From NCBI GenBank assembly GCA_017622925.1, contig JAGAQC010000039.1, positions 27,572 through 91,571 of the forward strand: 64,000 bases of DNA, written 5' to 3'. This DNA is from Ruminococcus sp. GTDB taxonomy: Bacteria; Bacillota; Clostridia; Oscillospirales; Ruminococcaceae. A program made the translations under genes and the position numbers. Position 1 is the stretch's first letter. Every line of letters starts with the position of its first letter. Under the pieces are notes generated by a model. That model was not told the origin of the DNA and ran no database searches. It saw nothing but the letters and a program-made list of their open reading frames with translations. This document shows, one piece after another, positions 51,828 to 59,971 of this stretch.

Positions 51828-53273
51828 TCATGATATAAGCATTTTTCTGAGCGCTGTCAAGTCAAACACGTCAACAGCTCCGTCCGCAATAATGTCGGCA
51901 ACGAAACATTGCTCCTCCGTAAACGTTTTTCCGCCCAAAAGATGATCGCTCAGCAAAACAAGGTCGGACACGCCTATTTCGCCGTCAAGATTCACATCGC
52001 CCTTTTCCTTTCTTATATTTTCAAGAAGCGTAAGCGAATCCACGCTGACGATCTCACGGGAACTCTCCTTGTAGCTGAACGTTACCGATACAACGTCGCC
52101 GACCTCATAATTAGCAAGATTCTTTGATTCGTCCGGACCATAGTAATTATCGTTGTAGCTGAATCTTCCGTGATCGGCAAATACGGTATATCCGTCCCCT
52201 GCTTCGATAATAGTGTCGTCAAAGGTTTCGGTCAGAACCGCCTCTGTCGGAACAACGGGAACTGTAGGAGCGTCTGTTGAAGGTTCGGTAGTTGGCGGAG
52301 CTATCGGAGCTTCAATAACAAAACGTCCCTCCTCGTCCTTTATATGCGACCACATATACCTCAGCATCCAGCCGTCAAAATCTGTAATTTTTGCCGCTGA
52401 CCCTGCCATCATAAGCGAATTTTCTCCGCCGGGGAATCCTCCGGGAGGAAATCCGTCAAGTTCGCCCTCACCGCCGTAAAAATCGGTCATACCGAATCCG
52501 TGTCCAAGCTCATGCTCAAGAACGTGAAGTCCCGTACCGCCGAGCATGTTCAGGTAGGCGTCATCTGAAAGTCTCTGACCCCAGTCGCCTCCGCAGCCGC
52601 CTATTGACGGGAAACCCTGAGTTGCCCATAAATACATATCAAAACGCTTATCAAGTCCGCCCGGATATTGATACGACATATCGGCAAAATGGTCGAAACG
52701 AGATAGCTCCGACGGCGCATTCGGCAGCCTGTCGGGGATAGTTTCATATCCGTTGGAGGTATCGTTCTTGGAATCATAAAATTCCGTATTGGTGTAAACC
52801 ACCTCGTCGTCATGGAGGTCAAGCAGACAATTCTTGTCAATAACAGCCCAACCGACAATTTTAACGTCTATATGGTCATAGGGCCAGTTTTCATAGCCTA
52901 CAAGCCACTTTGTCCATGCGTTGATACTGTCGCTGACAAGCGTTTCAAACTGTTTCCGCTGCTCGTAGGTTATTGTTTTATAAGACTGCCATCTTACCAC
53001 ATAATTGATAGTTCCCTTGCCTGCAACGATCTGGTCAAAAATCGTATTGTGGCGTGCGGTGGACTGCTCTCTTACGATACGGTTGTTCCATATCCAGTCG
53101 GCGGCGTCCCTGTACTCCTCGGGGAGATCCGCTATAGTGAGATTTTCCGCAGCGCTTGCCGAAATTACCGCCGTATTATCCTCAGTTGACGGGGTAAACG
53201 CCGTAAGAGCCGAGCATAAAACCGCTGCGCTCATTGCTGCTGCGCCTATGCCCTTTAAATATTTTCCGAACAT
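51828..53273 (-). CDS. Secreted dockerin zinc metalloprotease, 481 aa
   Basis: A signal peptide (1-43, GIGAAAMSAAVLCSALTAF), then a helical region and the zinc site HELGHGFGMTD (about 252-262; HExxHxxGxxD), which marks a metzincin-like peptidase. A Pro/Thr-rich linker (about 335-355) leads to a beta domain and the C-terminal dockerin (about 425-480: GDVNLDGEIGVSDLVLLSDH and a second repeat, ADIIADGAVDVFDLT). It could be a cellulosomal protease. The second dockerin repeat has lost one of the usual Asp residues. Start at 53273 after AAAGGA; the upstream codons are unsupported. Convergent with the adenosyltransferase gene, 7 nt apart. Confidence 0.88.
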   Translation of the reverse strand: MFGKYLKGIGAAAMSAAVLCSALTAFTPSTEDNTAVISASAAENLTIADLPEEYRDAADWIWNNRIVREQSTARHNTIFDQIVAGKGTINYVVRWQSYKTITYEQRKQFETLVSDSINAWTKWLVGYENWPYDHIDVKIVGWAVIDKNCLLDLHDDEVVYTNTEFYDSKNDTSNGYETIPDRLPNAPSELSRFDHFADMSYQYPGGLDKRFDMYLWATQGFPSIGGCGGDWGQRLSDDAYLNMLGGTGLHVLEHELGHGFGMTDFYGGEGELDGFPPGGFPGGENSLMMAGSAAKITDFDGWMLRYMWSHIKDEEGRFVIEAPIAPPTTEPSTDAPTVPVVPTEAVLTETFDDTIIEAGDGYTVFADHGRFSYNDNYYGPDESKNLANYEVGDVVSVTFSYKESSREIVSVDSLTLLENIRKEKGDVNLDGEIGVSDLVLLSDHLLGGKTFTEEQCFVADIIADGAVDVFDLTALRKMLIS

Positions 53274-53459
53274 AATTAAATTCCTTTCCGATGATTTATG
53301 GCTGTTTCGATGATCTGTTATTTGTATTATACTACTCATTTTTTTAGCTGTCAATTAACTAAAGCATTCAGATTTGATCATTTCGGAAAATTAAATATAC
53401 ATATTCACTATAATCTCTTAAAATTCAAGAAAAAAACAGATTATAATGCACATAAGCTG

Positions 53460-54332
53460 TCAAGCTTCACTGTACTGCTCAGTTCTCAGAACGTCTGAAA
53501 CTTCTGTAATGGTTACGTAGGCGTGAGGGTCGTGCTTATGGACTATATTTCTTACCTTATTTATCTGAAAACGATTTACGACAAAATAAATAAGCGTTTT
53601 ATCCTTATCCGAATAATATCCCTTTGCTCCTATCACGGTTATTCCGTTCCCAAATTCAGCCGATAATGCGTCGCATATCTCGGCGGACTTATTCGTTATT
53701 ATCATTGCCGACTTTGCCTTATCCAAGCCCGAAGCTATGAAGTCCACCGTTTTTAGAGCGGCGGCGTATGTAATTATTGAATACAACGGCAATATCCAAC
53801 TGGACTTTATAAATCCTGCCGCAATGTAGAGGATAACGTTATATCCCATAACGAACATTCCCACAGATAAACCTAATTTTTTGGCAAACAACACCGCAAG
53901 TATTTCTATGCCGTCTATCGCTCCGCCGAAACGTATGGTAAGACCGCTGCCGATACCCGAGATCAATCCGCCGAATATTGCGCAAAGAAGCAGATCCTGT
54001 TCAGCCAGCGGAGAAGCGATACTTACGTCTACGGGGAAAACGTCCGTTATCAGCCACGAGGTCAGAGAGTAAATAAATACCGAATACACCGAGTAGACCG
54101 TAAACGGCAGCCCCATTTTCTTATAGCCGTACAAAAAAAGCGGCAGGTTCAGCAGTATCAAAAACAGCGACAGCGATAAATTGGGCGGCGTTATCTGAGC
54201 CAGAAGCATGGACGTTCCCGATATGCCCGAATCGTATAAGTTTACGGGATATAGGAAAAAAGTTATCCCAAATGCGTTGATGATACCTGCCGCTGTCAAA
54301 GCTATGAAATTACTTGCTTTCAAACATTTCAT
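53460..54332 (-). CDS. YitT family membrane protein (DUF161/DUF2179), 290 aa
   Basis: Five to six membrane spans (about 10-195; GITFFLYPVNLYDSGISGTS in the first loop, GIGSGLTIRFGGAIDGIEIL between spans) and a C-terminal cytoplasmic DUF2179 domain (about 210-285: AMIITNKSAEICDALSAEFG, VIGAKGYYSDKDKTLIYFVV). Function unknown in the family. Start at 54332 after AAGGAG. Single gene. Confidence 0.9.
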   Translation of the reverse strand: MKCLKASNFIALTAAGIINAFGITFFLYPVNLYDSGISGTSMLLAQITPPNLSLSLFLILLNLPLFLYGYKKMGLPFTVYSVYSVFIYSLTSWLITDVFPVDVSIASPLAEQDLLLCAIFGGLISGIGSGLTIRFGGAIDGIEILAVLFAKKLGLSVGMFVMGYNVILYIAAGFIKSSWILPLYSIITYAAALKTVDFIASGLDKAKSAMIITNKSAEICDALSAEFGNGITVIGAKGYYSDKDKTLIYFVVNRFQINKVRNIVHKHDPHAYVTITEVSDVLRTEQYSEA

Positions 54333-54442
54333 CTCCTTAATATATTATTGTGTTTTTTTACGTATGTTTTATTATAACATATTTTTAAAGAATTTGCAAA
54401 TATTTATCGCATATCAATTCGGGTTATTTTGTCTCTTTCATG

Positions 54443-54466
54443 GGGAACGCAGGAGATAGCGTTCCC
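54443..54466. terminator. Hairpin downstream of sigG, weak terminator
   Basis: GGGAACGC and GCGTTCCC around an 8-nt loop, 31 nt past the sigG stop codon. No T-run follows on the sigG strand; the plus strand side reads TTATTTAT. Confidence 0.4.
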
Positions 54467-54496
54467 TTATTTATAAACAATCGTGTCGCTGCATAA

Positions 54497-55270
54497 TTAT
54501 ACGCTATCCTTGATACGTGCTATTGCACTTTTTTCAAGCCGTGAGACCTGCGCCTGAGATATTCCTATTTCATTGGCTACTTCGACCTGCGTTTTTCCCT
54601 GCAAAAACCGCAGATACAGGATATTCCGCTCACGGTCGCCGAGAGACTTTATCGCGTCACGGATAGCAATAGAACCCATCCAACTGTCCACATCATTTTT
54701 ATCGCCTATCTGATCCATGATATACATGTTATCATCGGAATCCGAATAGACAGGCTCATACAGTGAGATCGGGTCGCTTATGCTTTCAAGCGCAATAACC
54801 ACGTCCGCACGCTTTTCACCTATTTCATTGGCAATTTCCTCAATATTGGGTTCACGCTGATTTTTCAGTATAAGACGTTCCTTTGCCTGTATAGCCTTGT
54901 ATGCAAGGTCACGGAGAGAGCGGCTGACTTTTATCTGACTGAAATCCCGAAGATGCCGCCTAAGCTCGCCTGTTATCATAGGCACGCAATATGTGGAGAA
55001 TCGCACCTCTTTTGTCAGATCAAAATTATTTATAGCCTTGATAAGTCCCACTACGCCTATCTGAAAGAGGTCGTCAACGTCCTCTCCCCTGCCCGTAAAC
55101 CGCTGTATTACGCTGAGAACAAGCCGAAGATTGCCGTTGATAAGAGCGTCCTTTGCGGCTTTGCTGCCCGTTTCCTTGTACTCCTTTAGCAGCCTGATCT
55201 TCTCCTCCTCTTTAAGCACGATAAGCTCAGATGTATTTATTCCGGAAATCACAACCTTATTATATGCCAT
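54497..55270 (-). CDS. sigG: Sporulation sigma factor SigG, 257 aa
   Basis: Directs late gene expression in the forespore. It closely follows the SigG pattern: NGNLRLVLSVIQRFTGRGEDVDDLFQ is the core of region 2 (only part quoted: LVLSVIQRF, DDLFQIGVVGL), FSTYCVPMITGELRRHLRD, VSRSLRDLAYKA, ISLYEPVYSD and region 4 with GKTQVEVANEIGISQAQVSR. It lacks a spoIIGA or sigE neighbour. The ATG at 55270 follows GGGAG; earlier codons to 55312 are within the leader hairpin. See the hairpin at 55267-55308. Confidence 0.93.
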   Translation of the reverse strand: MAYNKVVISGINTSELIVLKEEEKIRLLKEYKETGSKAAKDALINGNLRLVLSVIQRFTGRGEDVDDLFQIGVVGLIKAINNFDLTKEVRFSTYCVPMITGELRRHLRDFSQIKVSRSLRDLAYKAIQAKERLILKNQREPNIEEIANEIGEKRADVVIALESISDPISLYEPVYSDSDDNMYIMDQIGDKNDVDSWMGSIAIRDAIKSLGDRERNILYLRFLQGKTQVEVANEIGISQAQVSRLEKSAIARIKDSV

Positions 55271-55308
55271 AATATTATCTCCCAAATAATTTGATGATAT
55301 TATTATGG
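55267..55308 (-). promoter_or_regulatory. Leader hairpin that hides the sigG start codon
   Basis: CCATAATAATATC (55308-55296) and GATAATATTATGG (55279-55267) pair at 12 of 13 positions around a 16-nt loop. The ATG of sigG (55270-55268) is in the 3' arm and GGGAG lies at the loop edge. If formed in the mRNA, it would limit translation. Confidence 0.65.
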
Positions 55309-55386
55309 ACAATATTTCCGAAACTAATCATTGGAAATTTTTGTCTTATAAATTCATTATTTACAACTTAAGAAATTATTTTCCTA

Positions 55387-55567
55387 TTAAGGGAACGCCC
55401 TCTCTTGCAGGGCGTTCCCTCTTTTCCAACATTCCTGCGGACTGTTGGAAAATTCACCCTTTGCGGAGCGCTTAAAAGCTATGCAGGGCTTTGCCCCGCA
55501 CCCCACCAGAGGCGCTGCCTCTGGACTCCGCCAAAGGGACACCGTCCCTTTGGAATCCCGATATTAA
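55387..55567. repeat. Multi-hairpin repeat, 181 bp (GGGAACGCCCTC family)
   Basis: Near copy of 14318-14496. The wider borders TTTACAACTTAAG (near 55362) and CTTAAGTTGTGGATAG (near 55590) are inverted and match the borders of the element at 16311. Confidence 0.8.
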
Positions 55568-55658
55568 AACGCTTTAATAACAGGGAACGCTTAAGTTGTG
55601 GATAGTGCTTGTAAAAAATAACAGAGCAGTTGCGCGTGCCTGCTCCGTTTTTATCTCT

Positions 55659-55994
55659 TTATATTTCAATAGTCGAAAATATCCCCGTAAAGAATTTTTC
55701 AAGCTCCTCATGGGAAATAAAGACCGCGTCGGGATTATCATGGACAAATCGCCTGCAAAGCTCGGCCTGACGGGAATCTGCGGTGTAGTTCACCAGTATT
55801 GCGCTTCTTCTTCCGCAGCCCTTCTGCATAAGATATTCAAGCCGTCTTTCAAAAAGCTTGTCGTCGGCGAAAACGGGCAGCACTGTAACATATGGCGGCG
55901 CGCTGTCAACAGGCAGAGTGAAAAATACCGTCACGATCTCGATAATGGCTACGACCGCAAGAATTACAGCAGCCGTTATAATTAATCCGTCCAT
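55659..55994 (-). CDS. Small membrane protein, 111 aa
   Basis: One membrane span at the start (LIITAAVILAVVAIIEIVTV, about 4-25), then a soluble alpha/beta part (VTVLPVFADDKLFERRLEYL, RRSAILVNYTADSRQAELCR). The tail looks like a small Rossmann-like fold. No family recognised. Start at 55994 after AAGGAG. Confidence 0.7.
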   Translation of the reverse strand: MDGLIITAAVILAVVAIIEIVTVFFTLPVDSAPPYVTVLPVFADDKLFERRLEYLMQKGCGRRSAILVNYTADSRQAELCRRFVHDNPDAVFISHEELEKFFTGIFSTIEI

Positions 55995-56087
55995 GATAAA
56001 TATCTCCTTCGGCATTTTGATTTTGGGTCGCTATATCACGTAAATCAATTTTTAAAGTTTTACAATAAATTAATACAGAGGATTTTG

Positions 56088-56272
56088 TTTCACTTTACTT
56101 TCTGTTAAAGCGGTAACTCTTGGTGTCCATTCTCGTGAATTAGACTGTGAAAATCATGGGGACTGACAGTGTTGAACAGATTCGGGGATTTTTACAGTCT
56201 AATTCACGACAACAGAGATTCCAAAGGGGTCACCCCTTTGGCAGGGGGTGCAGGGGGACAGCGTCCCCCTGT
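56088..56272. repeat. Composite repeat with long variable hairpin (copy 2)
   Basis: Conserved left part (GAGGATTTTGTTTCAC, AAAGCGGTAACTCTTGG) and right part (CAACAGAGATTCC, two GC-rich hairpins) as at 16311. The stem (56133-56155 with 56187-56209) is 23 bp with one wobble and has a different sequence from copy 1, with a 31-nt loop. Confidence 0.8.
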
Positions 56273-56350
56273 ATAAGTTTACTGTAAACCTTAAAGTTGA
56301 TTTCCGTGTATAGTATAGTACCATATTATATGCCGAAAGCTGAAAAAAGG

Positions 56351-57715
56351 TTATTGCCGTGATAACGCTTTTTTCTTTTTGATATTCAGCAGAATTGCAA
56401 AAAGCGTTATCTGCACCAAAAAAGTCATCGCCCACGAGATAAGATATGAGATATACAGAACCTCGAGCGAATGGTACTGCGGCAGTCTGAAAACGGTGTA
56501 TATCCAAAGCACTCTGAATCCGCATACGCCTGCAACCGTTATTATCATCGGGAGAATACTGCTGCCCAGTCCTCTGAGAAGTCCCGTAGATACGTCCATA
56601 AGACCGCAGAAAAAATACGGCACGCAGATGTAAAGCACACGGATAATACCGTATTCAATAGCCTCCGCAGAGTCGGAAATATATATCGACAAAAGCGGTT
56701 TGGCAAAGAAATACGCTGAAAGTCCAAGACCTAAGCCGATACACAGTACAAAGCCAAGACATATGAACATGGTTTTTCGTATGCGGTCAAACTTGCCTGC
56801 GCCGTGATTCTGTCCAACAAAGTTCAATGCGGACTGACTTACCGAGTTCATCGAAGTATAAACAAAGCCCTCGATATTTTGCGCCGCGGCATTTCCCGAC
56901 ATCGCTATAGAACCGAATGAATTTACCGACGACTGTATGATAACATTCGATATCGAGAACAGAGAGCCTTGTATACCGGCAGGAAAACCGATCTGCATTA
57001 TCCTGAAAAGCTGCCGTTTATATATGCGCATTTTCTTCAACTCCAGCTTGCAGGCATCGTCACGCCGCATAAGCGCACGAATTATCAGTACCGCTGAGAC
57101 CGTCTGTGACAGAGCCGTGGCAAGCGCAACTCCTGCAACGTCCATTTTAAATACGATTACAAAAAGAAGATTGAGTATCACGTTAAGTATTCCTGCCGCT
57201 GTTAAATAAATAAGAGGCGACCTCGTGTCCCCTGCCGCTCTCAGTATCGCCGAACCAAAGTTATACAGCATACTTGAAACTATTCCGCAGAAATATATCC
57301 TCATATATGCGGCTGACAGGTCGATAGCGTCGTCGGGAGTATCCATAAGCTGAAGAATAAACTTCGCTCCCACAACCCCTATTACGGTCAGAATAAGTCC
57401 GCATATCGCCGCAAGCGGTATAGATGTACGAACCACTCTGCGGACGTCCTCGTCTTTTCCCGCGCCTATTCCGTGTGCAACTGAAACTCCCGAGCCTACC
57501 GAGAAGCCGATAAACAAATTTGTTATAAGATTTATGACAGGTCCTGTCGCTCCTACTGCGCCTACGGAAATACTTCCGCAATACTGTCCCACCACCACAA
57601 GGTCGGCGGCGTTGAATAAAAGCTGCAATATACCCGTAAGTATTATCGGTACGGTATAAATTACGATCTGCTTTAGCAAAGGTCCTTGCGTAAGGTCGGC
57701 TGATCTGCTGTTCAT
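56351..57715 (-). CDS. MATE family efflux transporter, 454 aa
   Basis: Twelve membrane spans in two halves. Seen: LTQGPLLKQIVIYTVPIILTG at the start, FNAADLVVVGQYCG, GFSVGSGVSVAHGIGAGKDE, AILRAAGDTRSP and, in the second half, SALNFVGQNHGAGKFDRIRK with GLLRGLGSS. Drives drug or metabolite export with a sodium or proton gradient. Start at 57715, 8 nt after GGGGAG. Single gene between the repeat at 56088 and the tRNA. Confidence 0.92.
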   Translation of the reverse strand: MNSRSADLTQGPLLKQIVIYTVPIILTGILQLLFNAADLVVVGQYCGSISVGAVGATGPVINLITNLFIGFSVGSGVSVAHGIGAGKDEDVRRVVRTSIPLAAICGLILTVIGVVGAKFILQLMDTPDDAIDLSAAYMRIYFCGIVSSMLYNFGSAILRAAGDTRSPLIYLTAAGILNVILNLLFVIVFKMDVAGVALATALSQTVSAVLIIRALMRRDDACKLELKKMRIYKRQLFRIMQIGFPAGIQGSLFSISNVIIQSSVNSFGSIAMSGNAAAQNIEGFVYTSMNSVSQSALNFVGQNHGAGKFDRIRKTMFICLGFVLCIGLGLGLSAYFFAKPLLSIYISDSAEAIEYGIIRVLYICVPYFFCGLMDVSTGLLRGLGSSILPMIITVAGVCGFRVLWIYTVFRLPQYHSLEVLYISYLISWAMTFLVQITLFAILLNIKKKKALSRQ

Positions 57716-57944
57716 ATTCTTTTCTCCCCTCAATAAATTTTTCTAAATATTTCTCCGACTATATATTGTACTCCAATGATTTCCATTTGTAAAGCAAAGC
57801 CGTAATATTCTATGTTATGATAAAAAATCTGTTGACAACTAAGGCTTTTTATGTTCATTTTGGCTTGCGGTATTTTCTTCCCCTATTGCTATTGTACACA
57901 ATTTATCCAACTGTTTTTTGTGTAAATTGACGTTCGATTTGCTA

Positions 57945-57973
57945 TTGACTTTTTGCCCCTACTATGATATAAT
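57945..57973 (+). promoter_or_regulatory. Sigma-A promoter of tRNA-Ala
   Basis: TTGACT (57945-57950), 17-nt spacer, TATAAT (57968-57973), about 80 nt upstream of the mature tRNA. The rest of 57716-58053 has no gene that I can support. Confidence 0.8.
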
Positions 57974-58053
57974 TATATAGTAATTTTGTTGAAGTGTGAG
58001 AAGTTTTTTCAACACCCTTTCTACGGTTCGTTGATTTTTTCTCCCTCTTATTC

Positions 58054-58129
58054 GGGGCATTAGCGCAGTTGGGAGCGCACCACACTGGCAGTGTGGGGGT
58101 CAGGGGTTCGAATCCCCTATGCTCCACCA
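58054..58129 (+). tRNA. tRNA-Ala (anticodon GGC)
   Basis: A full cloverleaf of 76 nt with encoded CCA: acceptor GGGGCAT/ATGCTCC, D arm GCGC/GCGC, anticodon stem CCACA/TGTGG with loop CTGGCAG (anticodon GGC), and T arm AGGGG/CCCCT around TTCGAAT. Confidence 0.96.
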
Positions 58130-58143
58130 ATTGAATATAACGG

Positions 58144-58186
58144 TAAATAGGCGTTTTCCTGATTTTTGGGAAACGCTTATTTATTT
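58144..58186 (+). terminator. Rho-independent terminator of tRNA-Ala
   Basis: AAATAGGCGTTTTCC and GGGAAACGCTTATTT pair with few mismatches, then ATTTT. Confidence 0.8.
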
Positions 58187-58221
58187 TACTAAATATAAAT
58201 TTTTCGCCATTGGCATCCCCC

Positions 58222-58250
58222 TTGACAATCAATAATTTTTATGCTATAAT
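58222..58250 (+). promoter_or_regulatory. Sigma-A promoter of the zinc ABC operon
   Basis: TTGACA (58222-58227), 17-nt spacer, TATAAT (58245-58250), with the start site inside or next to the operator. Confidence 0.85.
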
Positions 58251-58257
58251 CTAAAAA

Positions 58258-58272
58258 TGAGAATGATTATCA
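58258..58272 (+). promoter_or_regulatory. Fur/Zur-type operator
   Basis: TGAGAAT-G-ATTATCA fits the 7-1-7 box of Fur-family repressors (TGATAAT-N-ATTATCA) with one mismatch. It lies right at the expected start site, so a metal-loaded repressor would block transcription. The cargo suggests Zur. Confidence 0.7.
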
Positions 58273-58292
58273 ATTTTAAATTGGAGTTTCGT

Positions 58293-59258
58293 ATGCTGAA
58301 AAAAATTATTGCTATACTGGGGAGCGCAGTATTGACCGCTTCGCTGTATTCCTGTTCAACCCCTGCCGCTGACAACGGGAGTCTGAGCGTTGTATGCACT
58401 GTTTTCCCATGCTACGACTGGGCGAAGCAGGTTATCGGAGACACTTCCGACATCGAGCTGACATATCTGCTGTCGAACGGCTCGGACATTCACAGTTTTC
58501 AGCCTACCGCCGACGATATAATAAAAATCTCCGACTGCGATGTATTCATATATGTAGGCGGAGAATCGGACGCATGGGCGGACAAGGCACTTGAAAACGC
58601 CCGAAACAAGGACATGACAGTCGTTCGGCTCATGGACGTTCTGTCCGAACAGATAGTCGAGGAAGAACACAAAGAGGGAATGGCTGAGGAACACAGTCAC
58701 GGCGAACACGAGGGAAACACGGAATATGACGAGCATATATGGCTTTCGCTGAGTAACGCCGAAAAATGCGTTTCGGAAATATGGAAGGCTGTAAAATCTG
58801 TCGATGAAGAAAACTCCGCTTTATATACCAATAACGCCAAACAATATATTGACGAGATCAAGAGTCTCGACAGCGATTTCCATGCGCTTTTTGACGATAA
58901 TCCGCAGACGCTCATATTCGGCGACCGTTTCCCTTTCCGATACATGACGGAGGACTACGGACTTGATTATTACGCTGCATTTACAGGCTGCTCCGCCGAA
59001 ACCGAAGCAAGCTTTGAGACAGTGACGTTTCTTGCAGAAAAGGCGGACGAGCTTAATGCGCCGACGATATTCACTATAGAAAATTCCGACTGCACTATCG
59101 CCGACGCCGTTATTGCAAACACAAAAACAAGGTCGCAGAATATCAAAGTCCTCGATTCCATTCAGTCCGTAAACAAGAAGCAGATAGACGAGGGAGCGAC
59201 TTATTTAACAATTATGAAAGAAAATTACGAAATCCTGAAAGAGGTCTACGATTCGTGA
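58293..59258 (+). CDS. znuA: Zinc ABC transporter substrate-binding lipoprotein, 321 aa
   Basis: Captures zinc outside the cell. The signal peptide ends in a lipobox (LYSCS). Cluster A-I metal-binding family: VVCTVFPCYDWAKQVIGD, a metal His in GSDIHSFQPTADD, the acidic His-rich loop HKEGMAEEHSHGEHEG (about 130-145), DEHIWLSLSNAEK, and the C-terminal Asp/Glu region (FTIENSDCTIADAV). It could also bind manganese, but the His-rich loop favours zinc. Start at 58293 after GGAG; an upstream in-frame ATG at 58257 lies in the operator. First gene of the three-gene operon. Confidence 0.88.
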   Translation: MLKKIIAILGSAVLTASLYSCSTPAADNGSLSVVCTVFPCYDWAKQVIGDTSDIELTYLLSNGSDIHSFQPTADDIIKISDCDVFIYVGGESDAWADKALENARNKDMTVVRLMDVLSEQIVEEEHKEGMAEEHSHGEHEGNTEYDEHIWLSLSNAEKCVSEIWKAVKSVDEENSALYTNNAKQYIDEIKSLDSDFHALFDDNPQTLIFGDRFPFRYMTEDYGLDYYAAFTGCSAETEASFETVTFLAEKADELNAPTIFTIENSDCTIADAVIANTKTRSQNIKVLDSIQSVNKKQIDEGATYLTIMKENYEILKEVYDS

Positions 59259-59971
59259 GTGAACAGATAATTTGCAGAAACGCCGCCCTCGGCTATGAGG
59301 ACGGCATTGTGACCGAGGGGCTGAATTTTACCGTAAGCAGCGGAGATTACCTCTGCATACTCGGCGAAAACGGTTCGGGCAAAAGCACCCTTATAAAGGC
59401 GCTCCTCGGACTTAAACCGCAGGTCAGCGGCGAAATAAAGTGGTGCGGAGATTTTTCCGCGCGTGATATAGGCTATCTTCCCCAGCAAACGCCCGTCCAG
59501 AGGGACTTTCCTGCTTCGGTAAAGGAGATAGTGCTTTCGGGCTGTCTTTCAAAAATGGGATTCCGACCGTTTTACAGAGCCGCCGAAAAAAAGCTCGCCC
59601 TCGATACCATGAAGCAGCTCGGAATTGAAGCTCTCGAAAACCGCTGCTACAGGGAGCTTTCGGGCGGACAGCAGCAAAGGGTACTCCTTGCGAGAGCGTT
59701 GTGCGCGGCAAGCAAAATGCTTCTTTTGGACGAGCCTGTAACGGGACTTGACCCTCATGCCCAGACCGAGCTTTATGAGCTTGTTGCCAAACTCAACCGC
59801 AGCGGCATTTCAATTATAATGGTCTCCCATGACATTTCCTCCGCCGTGAAATACGCCTCGCACATTCTCCATATATCGAAAAAGCAGTTGTTTTTCGGCG
59901 CAACGGCGGATTACCTCGGCAGCTCGGCAGGCAGAAAGTTCCTTGAAAGCGAGGATAAACGCGATGAATGA
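59255..59971 (+). CDS. znuC: Zinc ABC transporter ATP-binding protein, 238 aa
   Basis: Walker A GENGSGKSTLIKAL, the LSGGQQQRVLLARAL signature, Walker B LLLDEPVTGLD and the H-loop MVSHD. Powers uptake with the substrate protein and the permease. GTG start at 59255 overlaps the stop of the substrate-binding gene by 4 nt, and its own end overlaps the permease gene by 8 nt. Confidence 0.9.
   Translation: MSEQIICRNAALGYEDGIVTEGLNFTVSSGDYLCILGENGSGKSTLIKALLGLKPQVSGEIKWCGDFSARDIGYLPQQTPVQRDFPASVKEIVLSGCLSKMGFRPFYRAAEKKLALDTMKQLGIEALENRCYRELSGGQQQRVLLARALCAASKMLLLDEPVTGLDPHAQTELYELVAKLNRSGISIIMVSHDISSAVKYASHILHISKKQLFFGATADYLGSSAGRKFLESEDKRDE

Noticed and set aside
57942-58232. Minus-strand reading frame of 96 codons
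   Set aside because: It covers the tRNA-Ala gene on the opposite strand.
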